A stretch of 64,000 nucleotides of DNA from Timema cristinae (GCA_039000515.1 JBCFYV010000012.1:6406826-6470825); one strand, 5' to 3'; shown: positions 24,531-36,681, counted from the first letter of the stretch. A program made the numbers and translations. The notes: generated by a model from the sequence alone, not told the origin.

Positions 24531-24905
24531 TGGACAATATTCTTATTCTTGTTTTGCCCAGCTGCATTGTCACTAAATGCATCTATATGGTTAACTGTTA
24601 TTCAATGTTTATAATAAACCTTTGAATAGGAACAAGCTGTACCAAACGAATACAAAACATTAGCTCCATAGATAAGAGTATTAATGGCAAAGAGATACAA
24701 GTGAGCTTATACCCTTATGCTTGTAAGCAGATGAAGGTTTCTGCAAACAGTATATTTTCAAGTCACCAGAGAGCAGTACTGAGTGGGAATTTAGTTGTAT
24801 CCCTTTGCCATTATATACTTTGGTGTATCTAGTTGGGATTTATGCACTTAACTCATTTTTCACTAAAATGTCACTTGTACCCCTTTCCTTTTAGGACCCT
24901 CAATT

Positions 24906-25179
24906 ATAATATTTCCTAAAAACCAAGTGAATATTTTTTCTCGTAAAAAGCAATGCCCCAGACCTTCTCCTCGCCAATTCCTTATCCGACCTCTCACCGA
25001 CATTCCAAGGTCTATAAAATTCTCCAATCCTTTTATCAACTTGTATCAGGGGTCAATTGATATGGACCGACTGTCGAGTTGAACTGCCATAAAACTAAGT
25101 GCTAGTCTTGACATCTGTAGCGACCGGATCAGTTAGTTGTCTGCCTTGTGTGTGTGTGTGTGTGTGTGTGTAGATTTAT
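24906..25179. other. possible promoter region with (GT)n
   Basis: A (GT)n run lies at about 25147-25171. TCAGTT at 25129-25134 matches the arthropod initiator consensus, but no TATA box or downstream element is obvious. It precedes the exon candidate at 25,180-25,594. Weak inference. Confidence 0.2.
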
Positions 25180-25594
25180 TTGACAGGGATTACAAGCACG
25201 TTTTTTCTCTCCGGAACCTTTTTGGCGGCCGCGGATCATGAACTCATGTGACATCATGAGAAGCTGCGGTCCAGCGAGGTCCGACTATCGAGCTGGTGCT
25301 CCACGTCTGGGTGCGAGAACAGCACCTTCTTGACCTTCATTGTAACGGTGTTAAGATACTTTAATTTTAATTTTAAAGGACATGCGTCCCAAAAATTGTG
25401 AAAGCTATTCGTATGCCTCCGGTTGGGCCGCCTTCACGTTTGTGTCATCATACTCTTCTTACGTCTGCCCGTATTTTTGCTTGTGTGTGGTATTTGTTTT
25501 GACCAGGAGAAACTGTCGACCCAATTTCACGTCGCGAATCCGGAATCAAGTTGGGTTCATATTATTTTCAAGTGGATCCGAGAAGATCAGAAAG
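25180..25594 (+). other. candidate 5-prime exon of a host gene
   Basis: This block is unusually GC- and CpG-rich for the window (for example TTGGCGGCCGCGGATC near 25226). It ends in a consensus splice donor, GATCAGAAAG followed by GTAAGTAAAT, with the exon end at about 25594. A short plus-strand frame (25382-25606) starts MRPKNCESYSYASG and runs through the donor, but it has no family motif. The block could therefore be 5-prime UTR or the start of a coding exon. Nothing downstream in the window is identifiable as the next exon. Confidence 0.3.
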
Positions 25595-25599
25595 GTAAG

Positions 25600-26328
25600 T
25601 AAATAATTCAGAATCGTGTATCTTAAGAATAGTTTTACTGTTTATGGTTGTCATGAAAAACTTAACATTCTCTTATTTGAAAAAAAAAAAGTCTGATAAA
25701 AACAATGCACTTACTTTAATTCTGACCCAATTTTATATAAATAGTATTTTAAAACAGTTACTAATGTTATATGTTATTACTAAACATATCCAGAAAAATA
25801 AATTGATATAGTAATATTGTTAACTACTTTAGCTAGAAGCTATTAAAAGATTTCCATCCCTCAAAATACTTTTACATGATCCTTGTTGAGGTTTTTTATT
25901 TGCGATTGAGACTGTCAGTACATCATTTGAAAACAATTCTTCAAGACATAAAGTGTCTAAAAAGTTGTTTTTTTCTGGAGGTAAAATTAAAGCCTTTCAC
26001 CATTTTATTCGACAACATTTTTTAATGAACAATAAATATTATAATTTTTATCACACTAGTTTTAAAAAACTCGTGTTACCATCTGACCGAGTACTCGAGG
26101 CATCCGCTTATTTATATTAATGTAATAGGGAATATTAGATTACATATACCAGAATTTACGTATAGCAAGAGTATACAACTTTTTTTTGGGGGGGGGGATA
26201 TAGAGGGGCAGTACACTCAGCCAGGATTTTAAATCCGAATTTCCAGTGGACAAGACGAAATTGAAATATTTATCTGCGTGCCAATCGGCGTGAGTAAAGT
26301 TCATATTAGAATCGATATTTCCTCAAAA
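25600..26328. other. AT-rich non-coding stretch
   Basis: No gene or repeat is recognised apart from poly-A and poly-G runs (about 25680 and 26188). Confidence 0.35.
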
Positions 26329-26333
26329 GTATG

Positions 26334-26367
<34 letters not shown>

Positions 26368-26409
26368 TGTATGTATGTATGTATGTATGTATGTATGTAT
26401 GTATGTATG
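26329..26409. repeat. (TATG)n microsatellite, left part
   Basis: About 80 bp of GTAT/TATG repeats. It is the left half of a tract split by the hAT insertion; the right half is 30082-30415. Confidence 0.95.
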
Positions 26410-26464
26410 CAGGCGCGGATCCAGAAAATTTTCATAGGGGGGTCATGCTAATTATAAATAACAT

Positions 26465-26465
<1 letters not shown>

Positions 26466-26502
<37 letters not shown>

Positions 26503-26547
26503 ATTATTATTATTATTATTATTTAATAATAATAATAATAATAATAA
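26466..26547. repeat. (TAC)n, (TTA)n and (TAA)n trinucleotide tract inside hAT
   Basis: Runs of TAC, then TTA, then TAA. The TTA and TAA runs are mutually complementary and could fold into a hairpin. Confidence 0.9.
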
Positions 26548-26659
26548 CAACTATAAAACCTATACAAAACATTGTTCAAACGTACCTCATATTTTATAAA
26601 TGCATTAATTGCATTTTCCTCGTTATTCTTTTGAGCAAATTTCTCCAAAACTTAATCAG

Positions 26660-29007
26660 GATGAACTTCTATGCTTCGATGAATATTTAACATGGCCAAA
26701 CCATTTAATCGTTTCTCATCCATATTTTACCTTAAGTATGTATTTAACCTTCTTAGGGTAGAAAATGATCTCTCACTAGTGCAAGTAGTCACGGGAAGAA
26801 CAGACAAAATGTTGAGAAGAACTTTAATGTTTGGGTAAAAACCATCTGAAGCATGCATTAAGCTGTCAACCGCACTAGATGGACACTCTGCCTTAGATTT
26901 GTGTTTCCAGCGTTGTTACCACAAGTCAATCTCTCCACAAAGATCTGACGAAGTCCCAGGAAGGCCATTACCATATGTTTGAGCTGCTTGTAATAAAATT
27001 TCATTGTCTTGGTTGGCAAATGCTGGTATTAAACCGTATAATGTGATAATATTATCATGTCCAGTTGATGAAAATCTAGTTGACAATTCAGAAATAAGAT
27101 AGTCCACAAATGGCAGGTAAACATTTAGTCTATAATATTCCTCAGGACTATATGCAGCAACATTTGGCCCATGAGTTTGTGTCCGAGAGGTCCTTGGTAT
27201 AGTGATGTCAATTTCATGTTTTACAGCCAAATTCACCGATTCATAATAGACCTCTGTATATTTATTAGGGTTATTCCGATAATCTTTCAATGTCTCTAAA
27301 ACATTTGCTACCATATTATAGCAGTTTTTCAGGTCTAACGAAGGGTTTTTAACCTGACGAGACAACGTGACTGTTAGACTGAAGATAAATGAAACAATAT
27401 GCAGAGTTATAATAAAGTCAAACCTGAGAACTGAGGTGAGTAAAAGTGCTGACTTTGATGATGGTGCTTTCGCATCAAATACTTGTAGGAAACATACAAC
27501 TGCATCAAAAACATGTAAGAATTGTAAAAATGCATCGTGTCGTTCTACCCAACGCGTCTCACAAAGCGTTTTGAGTTTGCACTTTGTTTCTTCAGGATAT
27601 TGTTCGTGTAGTTTTGCTTTCATTAAAGCTGTTCGTTTACTGGATTCTCTTACTTCATTTGTTACGTTACTGACCACAGCAATAGCGTTCCTTACACTTG
27701 TTAGAGAACATGCTTTAGAAATGGACAGATTTAGTTTGTGAGAAGCACAGTGCATATATATAGCAAGAAGCTGCTTTTCCCTAATACGAGCTTGCACACC
27801 TTTGATTTTACCAGACATGTTAGACCCTCCATCGTACCCTTGACCACGCAGGTTCTCAATTTTAAGTCCCAAATTGTTTAATTTTTCAAGAAGTAAGTTT
27901 GTGAGAGCCTCGCCACTGAGATTTCTCGCTTCCACAAAACCTAAGAATTATTCTAGAATTTTGAGTGAAAGTATGTCCAGAAATCTAACACAAAGACTCA
28001 TCTGTTCAACTGTTCCAACATCCGTTGTTTCATCTGCTAGTACCGAAAAAAAATTGCCCTGCTTTAATAGACTTAACAATTTTACTAAGGATAACCTCTC
28101 CACAAGTTTCAATTAATTCGTTCTGAGTTGTTTTACTAATAAATGTTGCATTTTTGGGTGCTGTTTTTATGTGATTCTTTAAATCACTATCACCGGCATC
28201 AATACGTAATCTTAAAAGTGCTCGGAAGTTTCCCTCATTTTCTGTGCTATCGTTTTCGCTAAGCTCTCCATCATCACGATGACCTCTTAGGGGAAAGTTT
28301 TGTCGGCCACATAGTATAACTGTCTTTATCATGGGTATCAAACGTGCTCGATTTTCTTCAATTCTTTTTTTCACTTCACAATTTAGTCTGACTTCAACTG
28401 ATTGTGTCCTGTTTTCAAATGTATTCTTAAATTCAGAACATCTTATAATTGCTGTTTTATGATATTCATTGGAGGCATGTCCGCAATGAATTTCATTTCC
28501 TTTTTTGTAGTTTAGAAACGGAGTCCGTACAAAGCTTCCGAGAGATATTCTACTCCTACCTCCTTCCTTTGATCCAAAAAGTACACATGCAATACAATAA
28601 GCGCCATTGTCCTTAGCACTGTACGTCAACCAAACAAACTTGTCCAGCCATGATCTTTGAAAATGTCTAATACCTCCTGACTGAACAACATTAGGGAACT
28701 TGTAGCTTAGTGGTGGAGTCCACGGTTCTACTAGCATGTGGTATTTTAAGTCATCGGAAATAGTTTCAGCTCCAACAAAGTTGCCAATATCAAATTTTTC
28801 TGGTCCTACACTTTCTATAGAGATTTTAGTATTTGAATTAGATCCACTGGTTGAGTGTGAGTCACAAATAAAGTTCACTGACGCACTATTTTCAATTAAA
28901 TCCACAGTTTCGTTTCCTGTTGATTCAGGATTTTTTTTCTTGAATAAACAAAATAAATCTGTCTGTCCCTTTCTTTTTGACATTATAATATCAATACTTG
29001 CATTCAA
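26660..29007 (-). pseudogene. hAT-family transposase (ZMYM1-like), broken
   Basis: In living relatives this protein excises and inserts the element. First part, 28030-29007: start at codon 1 (29007) or more likely the internal Met of MSKRKGQTDLFCLFKKK (28983). A TTF-type zinc finger lies at residues about 115-185 (WLDKFVWLTYSAKDNGAYC with C138 and C141, later CGHASNEYH). A DUF4371-like region follows. Second part, 26916-27935: GYDGGSNMSGKIKGVQARI, HCASHKLNL and ETRWVERHDAF are RNase H-like hAT core motifs. A third part at about 26690-26915 has the C-terminal dimerisation motif CTSERSFSTLRRLN. Lesions: an A8 run at 28046-28053 shifts the frame where seven would keep it, and there are in-frame TAA codons at 27948-27950, 26916-26918 and 26727-26729. 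The rest of the frame is well kept, so inactivation looks fairly recent. Confidence 0.9.
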
Positions 29008-29472
29008 ATAACATAACTAGCAAAGACAATAATTTATCAAAAAATTGAATAGCAGGAGGAAGTATCAAAGTCACAGTATCACAATGACAATAGGCAGTAG
29101 CACAATAACCATAAAAAACAAAACACAAATATCACATTCACAGTTTACTAAGAGTAAATAAAACCATCATAGATCATTATAATCACAAAGAGACTGAAAT
29201 ATTTATAAATTACACATTATTGCACATAAGCATTAACAAAACGAAACGCACAAGTAAAATGTTCCACGTCTAAGGCCACTCGAACGAATCGCTCCGGTAT
29301 ACTAAAAGTAAATTTCCAGCTACCTCTGACTGGTTTGAAACAGATTAACGTACATTTCACTGGAAGGGGGTAAGTCTTTCTAAAAATAGCACACTCCACC
29401 CCTCTTTAACTCGTTCCATTACTTGTGTTGAAGACAGGTGTATGAGGTGAACAGCCTGCACTAGGAATTCAG

Positions 29473-29952
29473 TACGGGTGTGCAAATCTTCGAAATGTCA
29501 AAGTCAAAGTTGAAGCCTAAATCACCTTCGATTCGACTTTGTCACTTCGACAACCACTATAACCTTAGCATCTTGAGAGGTTTTGAAGTTATAATAAAAC
29601 CTCTATAAATAACGAAAATATTTGAAAATCACTAATTACTACCCATTTAAATAAATTATAATAATCACATAACAGCAATAAAAAGTATTTTAACACTAAC
29701 TTGATATTGAATTATATCTACCTATAGCGCAAGCAGGAATAAACTCAGATATGTCAGCATAAAAATAATATAATATAGTGTGTTTTTTCCCTACTAAACT
29801 TTCTCTTTATTTAGAAGTATTAGTAGATAATTTAAAAATTAATGATAGTGTTATTTGATAAAAAAAACTGTATTTGGTTTCAGCTTCAACCTTTCTTGGC
29901 ATGCTTCAATCTTTGCTTCACCTGAGACTAAAAGAACATTCGCACATCCCTA
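29473..29952. mobile_element. MITE nested in the hAT element
   Basis: The left end reads TACGGGTGTGCAAATCTTC and the right end, in reverse complement, TAGGGATGTGCGAATGTTC, giving an imperfect inverted repeat of about 19 bp. The interior has no coding frame and contains TTCGA-rich words near both ends. No clean target duplication is visible. The GGGATGTGCGAAT-type terminus resembles known non-autonomous hAT families. Confidence 0.45.
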
Positions 29953-30081
29953 GGAAAGATAAAAACTTGTATGATTTAATTTTTTGGTATTTTCTTTCTA
30001 AATATACATTTTCTAAATTAATTTTCTTAACACCACAGGGGGGTCAGCTGACCCTTTGACCCCCCCCTGTATCCGCGCCTG

Positions 30082-30140
30082 TATGTATGTATGTATGTAT
30101 GTATGTATGTATGTATGTATGTATGTATGATGTATGTATG

Positions 30141-30174
<34 letters not shown>

Positions 30175-30250
30175 TGTATGTATGTATGTATGTATGTATA
30201 TGTGTGTATATGTGTATGTATGTATGTATGTATGTATGTATGTATGTATG

Positions 30251-30281
<31 letters not shown>

Positions 30282-30415
30282 TGTATGTATGTATGTATGT
30301 ATGTATGTATGTATGTATGTATGTATGTATGTATGTATGTATGTATGTATGTATGTATGTATGTATGTATGTATGTATGTATGTGTGTATATGTGTATGT
30401 ATGTATGTATGTATG
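30082..30415. repeat. (TATG)n microsatellite, right part
   Basis: About 334 bp of TATG/GTAT repeats with short interruptions (30129, 30198-30212, 30281, 30384-30396). The long open frames through it on both strands are artefacts of the repeat. Confidence 0.95.
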
Positions 30416-30419
30416 AAAA

Positions 30420-31399
30420 GGAACTCAACCCAAAATTTGGTTTGACCCCCAACAGTTCCTCCGTCGTCTGTAAAGCCTAGGCAGCAATCAAGAAGCGTAC
30501 TAGGGAAATGAGTGGTGAGGTAGTTAATTACCCGTTACTTTCTTCACTGAGCCAGAAGGTACTATCACACATTAATCTGCCAAACCCACCGAAATGCATT
30601 CACCAAAGAACCTTAAAAGCAACACCTTAACTCCAGTCATCACAAAGACTGGCTGTACATTGGATGTTATTACTAGCATCATTCATACCACTGCCACGTT
30701 CATATTTGTCAGTCATAAGGGAGACAGACAGATAAAAAATTAACAACTTACTCTAGCCCATGCCAGAAGATTGTAAACACTATATCTGACTAGAGATTGA
30801 TCTGCGCCTTCCTTAAGAGTCATATTTTTCAAATGATAAACAATTTTTACATGAAAATATAATGAATAGCTTTTACCAAAATTTATCAATATGAAAACTT
30901 TATGAAAAATGTAAACAAAAGCACAAATTTTATCGTCATTAAATAAATGAAACGTTTTCTAACGAACAAGATTACGTCAAAACTATTATTAATATATCTA
31001 GGAAGCAAACCGTTTTAAAATTAATGTTAATATAGACTTAGTAAACTGATATAATTTATTACACAAGTTGGCTAGTCACTATTTGGGTTATATAACTTTT
31101 AAGTTATGACCGATTTTGACAGCAAAAGTGATTTCATTCCAGGGCTATAAATTTCTAATCCTTTTTAATGTTCATAGCCTAAATAAACAAGATGATGAGA
31201 CATTTTGATGGATCTTTAAATAATGACCACGATTAATTAGTTAATTTTTCGTGATTTCCTTTTACTATTAGATAGCTCATGAACCAACGGTAAAAGTTTA
31301 GCATAAGTTGTTTTTTATTCTATTCATCAACGGCTACAATAGTAGGCCTATTTAATTTATATATATATCTGGTTTGGTAACCGTATGGTCCAAGGCTCT
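30420..31399. other. non-coding stretch
   Basis: AT-rich, no recognisable gene or repeat. Confidence 0.35.
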
Positions 31400-31565
31400 A
31401 CTCTAGCAATAGGCTAAGCTGTCGATGATAGGGAGGTTGGGATTCAAATCCCAGTCATATGTACTGAGTGTGTATTTTCCTTAATGTTTTTCCACTCTGT
31501 CTACGTACATTTCCTCTAAATTCAACCTTATTTCTCCCCACTATCCTTTGAGCGAATGTTGTTAC
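31400..31565 (+). repeat. tRNA-derived SINE (family with GTGTACTGAGTG body)
   Basis: The B-box-like GGGATTCAAATCCCAGTC at about 31439-31456 is followed by ATGTACTGAGTGTGTATTTT and a T-rich body. The same order recurs near 34,560, 38,290, 39,290 and 41,810. Confidence 0.55.
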
Positions 31566-34529
31566 ACTTCCTGCAATTTCACGTGAACGCAATGGTTTAC
31601 ATTAACGTGACGTATAAGTTGGGGCTTGTAATTCACTAAACTTGTAAGTCCCATGCACAGATAACCCTCATGACGAGACATGCCATCATGTCTGAACCGG
31701 ATTGATGTTGACGACGGGGTCACGGCAACAATTCTCATTTGATACATTGAGGTGTTTCTTCATTGATGGTTTTTCATTCTATTTCCACGCGAATGGAGGT
31801 ACATTTTATTTAAATTATACCTTTACCATCCATTTCTCACCACTGTAAGCATGTGAATAACCTGAGCAGGTATTAAGACGTGAGCGATATTAAAAACCAT
31901 CTTAAATAGAAGGTACCAAATATTTGTAAAAACTGTCTTATAAATATTTTTATCTTTCCTTCTTAGTGAATTTGTGTACGTAAATATGAAAGATTTATAA
32001 AATAAATATAGTTATAAACATAGATTCTTAGAAACAGACTAATCTGCTCATGTGTTTTCAAAGATAAAAATAACAATTACTTCTCACTGTTATTTTTTGG
32101 GGAGCTAACCCATGTCGTATAAGTATGTAGCATATTACTATATTTGTAAATAAGGGGAATTTTATTTTATATAATACTAAATGCCAAATTAGAGAAAAAT
32201 TGGGGCCACTCTTTAAGGTTTACAGTTTGCGGAATCATGCATACACACAAACAAATATGGCAGTCAAAAAACTACATTATTATGAATACTTCATAAGAAT
32301 TGTAAGTAAGTTAAAAATGTAATTTACAATTTGAATTCGTACTTGTCCTATTTTTACATAATTACTAACCCTCTTAGGTTCTAGCGTGTGGTTTCGTGAT
32401 TCACATATGCTCGATATGTTTGATGTTAAACCAAAGTTCCGGTACATATTTATCACCCACCCTATATCTTATAGGATGGGGACAAGGTAAGGGGACAGTC
32501 TTGTTTTGTCTAGCTAGAATGCAAGTCCTTCACAGCTCTCTCTCACTTTTTTACGAGTTTCCCCGTCAGTGCTTGAATGTTTCTTGCTCAACAAAAAGCT
32601 ATGCACAATGTGACAAACAATGCATCGAGGCTCCGCCTTGCCACACACATATTTTTTGCACAGTAAATTAATTTTAGCATTCCTCTCTTCCCCGTGCAGC
32701 TCTGTACCAGTACCGCCGTACCACGCCCAACATCTGTTTGTGTTTTTAATCATACTAAATGCTGTAATGAAACCCAGATTCGTCATTCTAGCTCGGAGTG
32801 AATCATTTTCTGTAACATACCAATATTAGTAGTGGCGTGGCTTAGAAAGTACTCATTGGAAGAGTCACAGGCCAGATACACCCCCTAGGGAGTTGTGTAG
32901 TGGGAGAGAACATAATAGACACACTTTTAATAAGCCCTGATTACTCTTGAAAAACTTGCACATTGAAGTGCGTACGATACAGAGAGTAAATATCTTTACT
33001 GCCACAATCTAGAATCAAACCTGCTTCCTCTAGATATGAAGTTGACCACTTTATCATCTTTTTTACAATAGCGTACCCCTTGGCAGACCGTTTCCATAAA
33101 TTGTTCTCTTAATTTTTAGCTAAACATTTAATTACTAAATAAGTAGTAATTTCTGATTTACTTTTTGCAACTGAAAATAAGTGAGCTAGTAATGGGATTA
33201 AAAACATTGTGATATGATAGTAAACTGAATAAAGCTGGCATTTTATTTTATATTCAAAAGCAAAAGTAACATTAAAAACAAATACATCTAATTCATTTAA
33301 TTATTTATTAATATTCATTATAAAAACTTTTTTATGTTTGAAATTGAAATCATTTTCTCAAGGCCAAATAACTAAGAAAACCCGTTCCCGCATTTCAATG
33401 AGTTAATCTCATAACCTTTACCTGTTTTTTTTTATCTTACTGGCATATGTAACACTTCCCGCTTTATTCAAATATTTTCGTGTACCTCCAAACGTCCTGG
33501 CACGTACCCCACGTTGCGAACCCCTGGACTGAGCCACGGGGCCAAACCTTACTGATAGCAATCTCAACGCCAATATACTTTAACCTGATTCATAAGGCCG
33601 GGGCTCAAATATTTTTCCGGGTATAACAGGGTTATTTTTTCTTCTGGTGATTTTATATCATCCTTCCAGGCAAGTATATCTTATTCTTGAATTTCCCCTC
33701 CTGCTATGATGTCCCAAGATGTAACTGATCGGGAACGTTGATTCATGGCCACTAAGCTCAGCTTTAACCGGAAAGCTCTGATTGGGTTCAATTCCTGGTC
33801 GAATGCACTGGGCTTAATGGGGTTGGGAGTTAACCATTTACATTGATCTTCACAATAAGGCGGATTGCATATTTTTACCATACTCCAAGGCTTACTCCCC
33901 ATCAGGGATATCAGAAAATTTACACTAATGGGGTAACTAGGATTAAGGTAAGGTCTTAGGGTAAATGTTCTCAAATTTTCATGGGGTGGACGGAGAAATC
34001 ATTTCGGCGAGGGGGGGAGGGAGACACACACACACCTAAGTACACCTAGCTGGGTCTTGGGAGCCATCCTACCTTTCACCATATAAAAACAAGACGAAAT
34101 TGACGACCTTATCCGCCTGTCCACTGGTGCAGATTTAAGTAGTTTATAGTCCTCGGGTTTTTCATTAGAAAAAAAACTTTAAACGTGATCTTGTGAAATA
34201 AATCACGCTCGTGATTTAAAATGGAACCCTCATGGAATTATGAATGAGTGGTCAACTTATGTTTACTTTACCTAATCAATGTCACATTCCTTAAAGCTGT
34301 GTTGTAACTCCAGTTGTTGTGGAATGTACTGATTGTATATATTCTGTTAGTGTGATAGAAGGCTGCACATTTCAAGTAGGTGACGCCCACTACTGATAGC
34401 TCTTGTAAATACCCCAGATTCGATATCACACCGTGAATACCTTTGTCTCCACAAAGTATGTGTCATTCAGGTAACCCAGTAATAAAATACTCACCTGGTG
34501 GGTACTTGTTGCAAAAGTAATGCTAAATA
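31566..34529. other. long non-coding stretch
   Basis: I see no supported gene. A tRNA-like scrap may lie at about 33765-33830 (GGTTCAATTCCTGGTC). A GC-richer patch at 32,400-32,830 has short open frames on both strands without motifs. Confidence 0.3.
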
Positions 34530-34690
34530 GTCTGATTTTTCGATTAAGTAGAAGGTTGATGTTCGAATCCCAGTCGGGTGTACTGTGGGTGGATTTTCTT
34601 AGTTGTTTTATCTCTTAGCTTCCACGCAAATGCGGGTACACTTACCCCAAGTACTAGCTACTCATTCACATCACATTATCGTTATTAATA
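34530..34690 (+). repeat. tRNA-derived SINE copy
   Basis: GTTCGAATCCCAGTCGGGTG at about 34561-34580, then TACTGTGGGTGGATTTTCTT and a CTTCCACGCAAATGCGGGTA segment shared in outline with the other copies. Confidence 0.55.
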
Positions 34691-34694
34691 TATA

Positions 34695-36681
34695 TATATA
34701 TAATCATATATACTGTATATATTTAACTCAAATGGGTAGTAAGCCATGTTGGGGGGAATTTTTTTAGTGAAATATAGATAAAATACATTTTCATTGAAGG
34801 AAAGTATCACCAACGTTTGTAGCGCACTCAATAATTACTCAAGATAAATTACTTGATAGCTGTAGCGTTGGGCGAGTGACCAGCACGCCTGCCATTGAGA
34901 CAGGATGCCGTGCTTTGGCTGTGCATGGGGTGGTCTCTTACATTCTTTTACAGGTGAATTCTGGTACAGTCCTCATATTTATTTACTTGGACCCTCCTCT
35001 CAATATCCCTCCAAGCTAACTACAACTTTACATTAATGTAGCCAGGAGGAGGAAGGTAGAGTTTTATTGGAAATGTGACCACATTTTGTCGGTACAATTT
35101 AGGAAAACCTTGCTCAATAAGTATCTGGTTGGAATTTGAACCATACTATACGATACTTACGCCTACCTATGTACGTTGAAGTTAATTTAAATACATTTTA
35201 TTCTATCCCTTTATATTATATTAGATTACTGTACAAATATAACCCACACACTACCACTGTGGCTCTCTTATCAAAACACAGTTGATTGGTATGCAAAGGC
35301 GGTGGCAATTAAATTTCCCCCACCTCCATTCCTTGGATATACATTTCAAATCCTGTGATTTTATTACCCTCCAAATATCATATTTAAGAACAAATTGCTG
35401 GAGAAGATCACTTCAAATAGCTTTTAGAGGTACTAGTTGTCGGAAATTTTTGAAGTTATACTTCTTTAGGCGCCATATGAAAAAATGATGAGAGTGAAAT
35501 TTTAAGATGCGCGCGCATCACTGTAACACAAAAGTAACAGGTTGAAGGTAAACCGCTCACTAAGTCTCGAAAAAAAAAAGCTACCAACAAAATAGAAATA
35601 GAACCTCTGTTAGTCGCGCATGTTGGTACGCTCGTCGCCTCTGATCACTGTTTTCATATATATAATATTTATCCACATGTTTCTAGTTTCTACATTCACA
35701 ACACGTGTTTTAGTTTCATACAAGTGCGAATTATATATGTGCTAATAAATTATATTCAGTAGTGATTTAAATTGAATATTTTGATTAATATTATTTACTA
35801 TTCGTAAATATTAGTGAAATAAATTGTCCTTATAGACTTTTTCAAGTGCTCCAATATAATTGAGGTTAACTAGTCGTATGTATTATTTATTGATATAAAT
35901 TAAAATATTATTATTTAACATAATTAATACTAAATATTATCATTTTATTGTAATTAATTATTTGCATGCAATTAAAAACTATTTTTTAATGATGCCAAAG
36001 AAGTAATTTCTCGCGCGCGTACATAAGTACACACACCCATTTTTTAAGTTGAGGATCACTCTAAATAACTTCTATGGTACTCTAATAATCAAATAATTCT
36101 AGGGGAGGACCATTTTAAACAGCTTATAGAAGAATATGTTTTTTTTAAATAAAGTACAGACTCAAAATAAATTCTAAGAATTAGAGGCACTAGATTTTTA
36201 AAAATTTGCCGAAGGAGAAGTGCTACAAATATATTTTAGAAGCATAAAGATTTAAAAAAAAAGAAGTAATTACTCCAAGTAGCTTATAAAAATAATAAAG
36301 TTTTTCAAGTTGGTAAGAAGGACCATTACAAAGTACCTGTCAAAATAGCTTTTAGGAACATCCATTTTTCTTTGATTTATTGGGGAGGGGTAGGTGTTTA
36401 CTTACCCACCCTTCCCTCTACACATATAACTTTCCACCCCTACTGTTAGTGAGCAAAGAATTTAAGACATAGATTTGATTGTGAATAGCAAGATTATGAC
36501 TTTGAGCTAGGAGGGTGGAATTCAAATCTAACTAGCTCACAACGAGAATATTTCTTTGACATATTAAACTTATTTTTTCCCATTTTGTAGGGCTATAGGT
36601 TATATATTTCCAGCGATCTAAGGCCATGTAGAGTTCAAGAAAAAAAACACATCATTGTTGAAATGGTAATGCAGGCAACGC
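34695..36681. other. AT-rich non-coding stretch
   Basis: Contains a short (TA)n at about 34689-34702 and loosely repeated phrases of the form GGACCATT-TAGCTT-TAG between 36,060 and 36,370. No gene is recognised. Confidence 0.3.

Larger units (their letters stand above)
23069..24901 (-). mobile_element. DNA transposon with inverted termini carrying a DUF7869-like gene (copy 2)
   Basis: The left end reads GAGGGGCTTGAACGGAAAGG from 23069, continuing GGTACAAGTG. The right end, in reverse complement from 24901, reads GAGGGTCCTAAAAGGAAAGG and continues GGTACAAGTG. That is an inverted repeat of about 35-40 bp with few mismatches. AATT lies outside both ends (23065-23068 and 24902-24905); it is either a 4-bp target duplication or part of the repeat. 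Further words of the TTGTACCCCTTTGC type lie at about 23312-23330, and related ones at 24690-24720 and 24793-24812. The enclosed minus-strand gene remnant and a nested SINE (23668-23880) account for most of the interior. The element is about 1.8 kb, probably shortened internally. Confidence 0.6.
26410..30081 (-). mobile_element. hAT transposon (ZMYM/TTF-zinc-finger transposase type)
   Basis: A 3,672-bp element. The left end CAGGCGCGGATCCA (26410) and the right end, in reverse complement CAGGCGCGGATACA (to 30081), form 14-bp terminal inverted repeats with one mismatch. Eight bases, TATGTATG, flank each end (26402-26409 and 30082-30089), the 8-bp target duplication expected of hAT; they also match the surrounding microsatellite, so the duplication cannot be proven by itself. 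The interior holds a minus-strand hAT transposase with four visible lesions, a trinucleotide tract near the left end, and a nested MITE near the right end. Confidence 0.9.

Noticed and set aside
26331..26690. 119-codon frame starting in the left microsatellite
   Set aside because: It runs from a tetranucleotide repeat through trinucleotide repeats into the antisense of the hAT transposase end.
30027..30480. Long open frames of repeated YVCM or HTYI residues on both strands
   Set aside because: They are read-throughs of the TATG microsatellite, open in several frames at once, without any non-repeat coding sequence.
32396..32829. Overlapping 69- to 91-codon frames on both strands
   Set aside because: No motif, and neither strand is favoured; reported only as a GC-richer patch.
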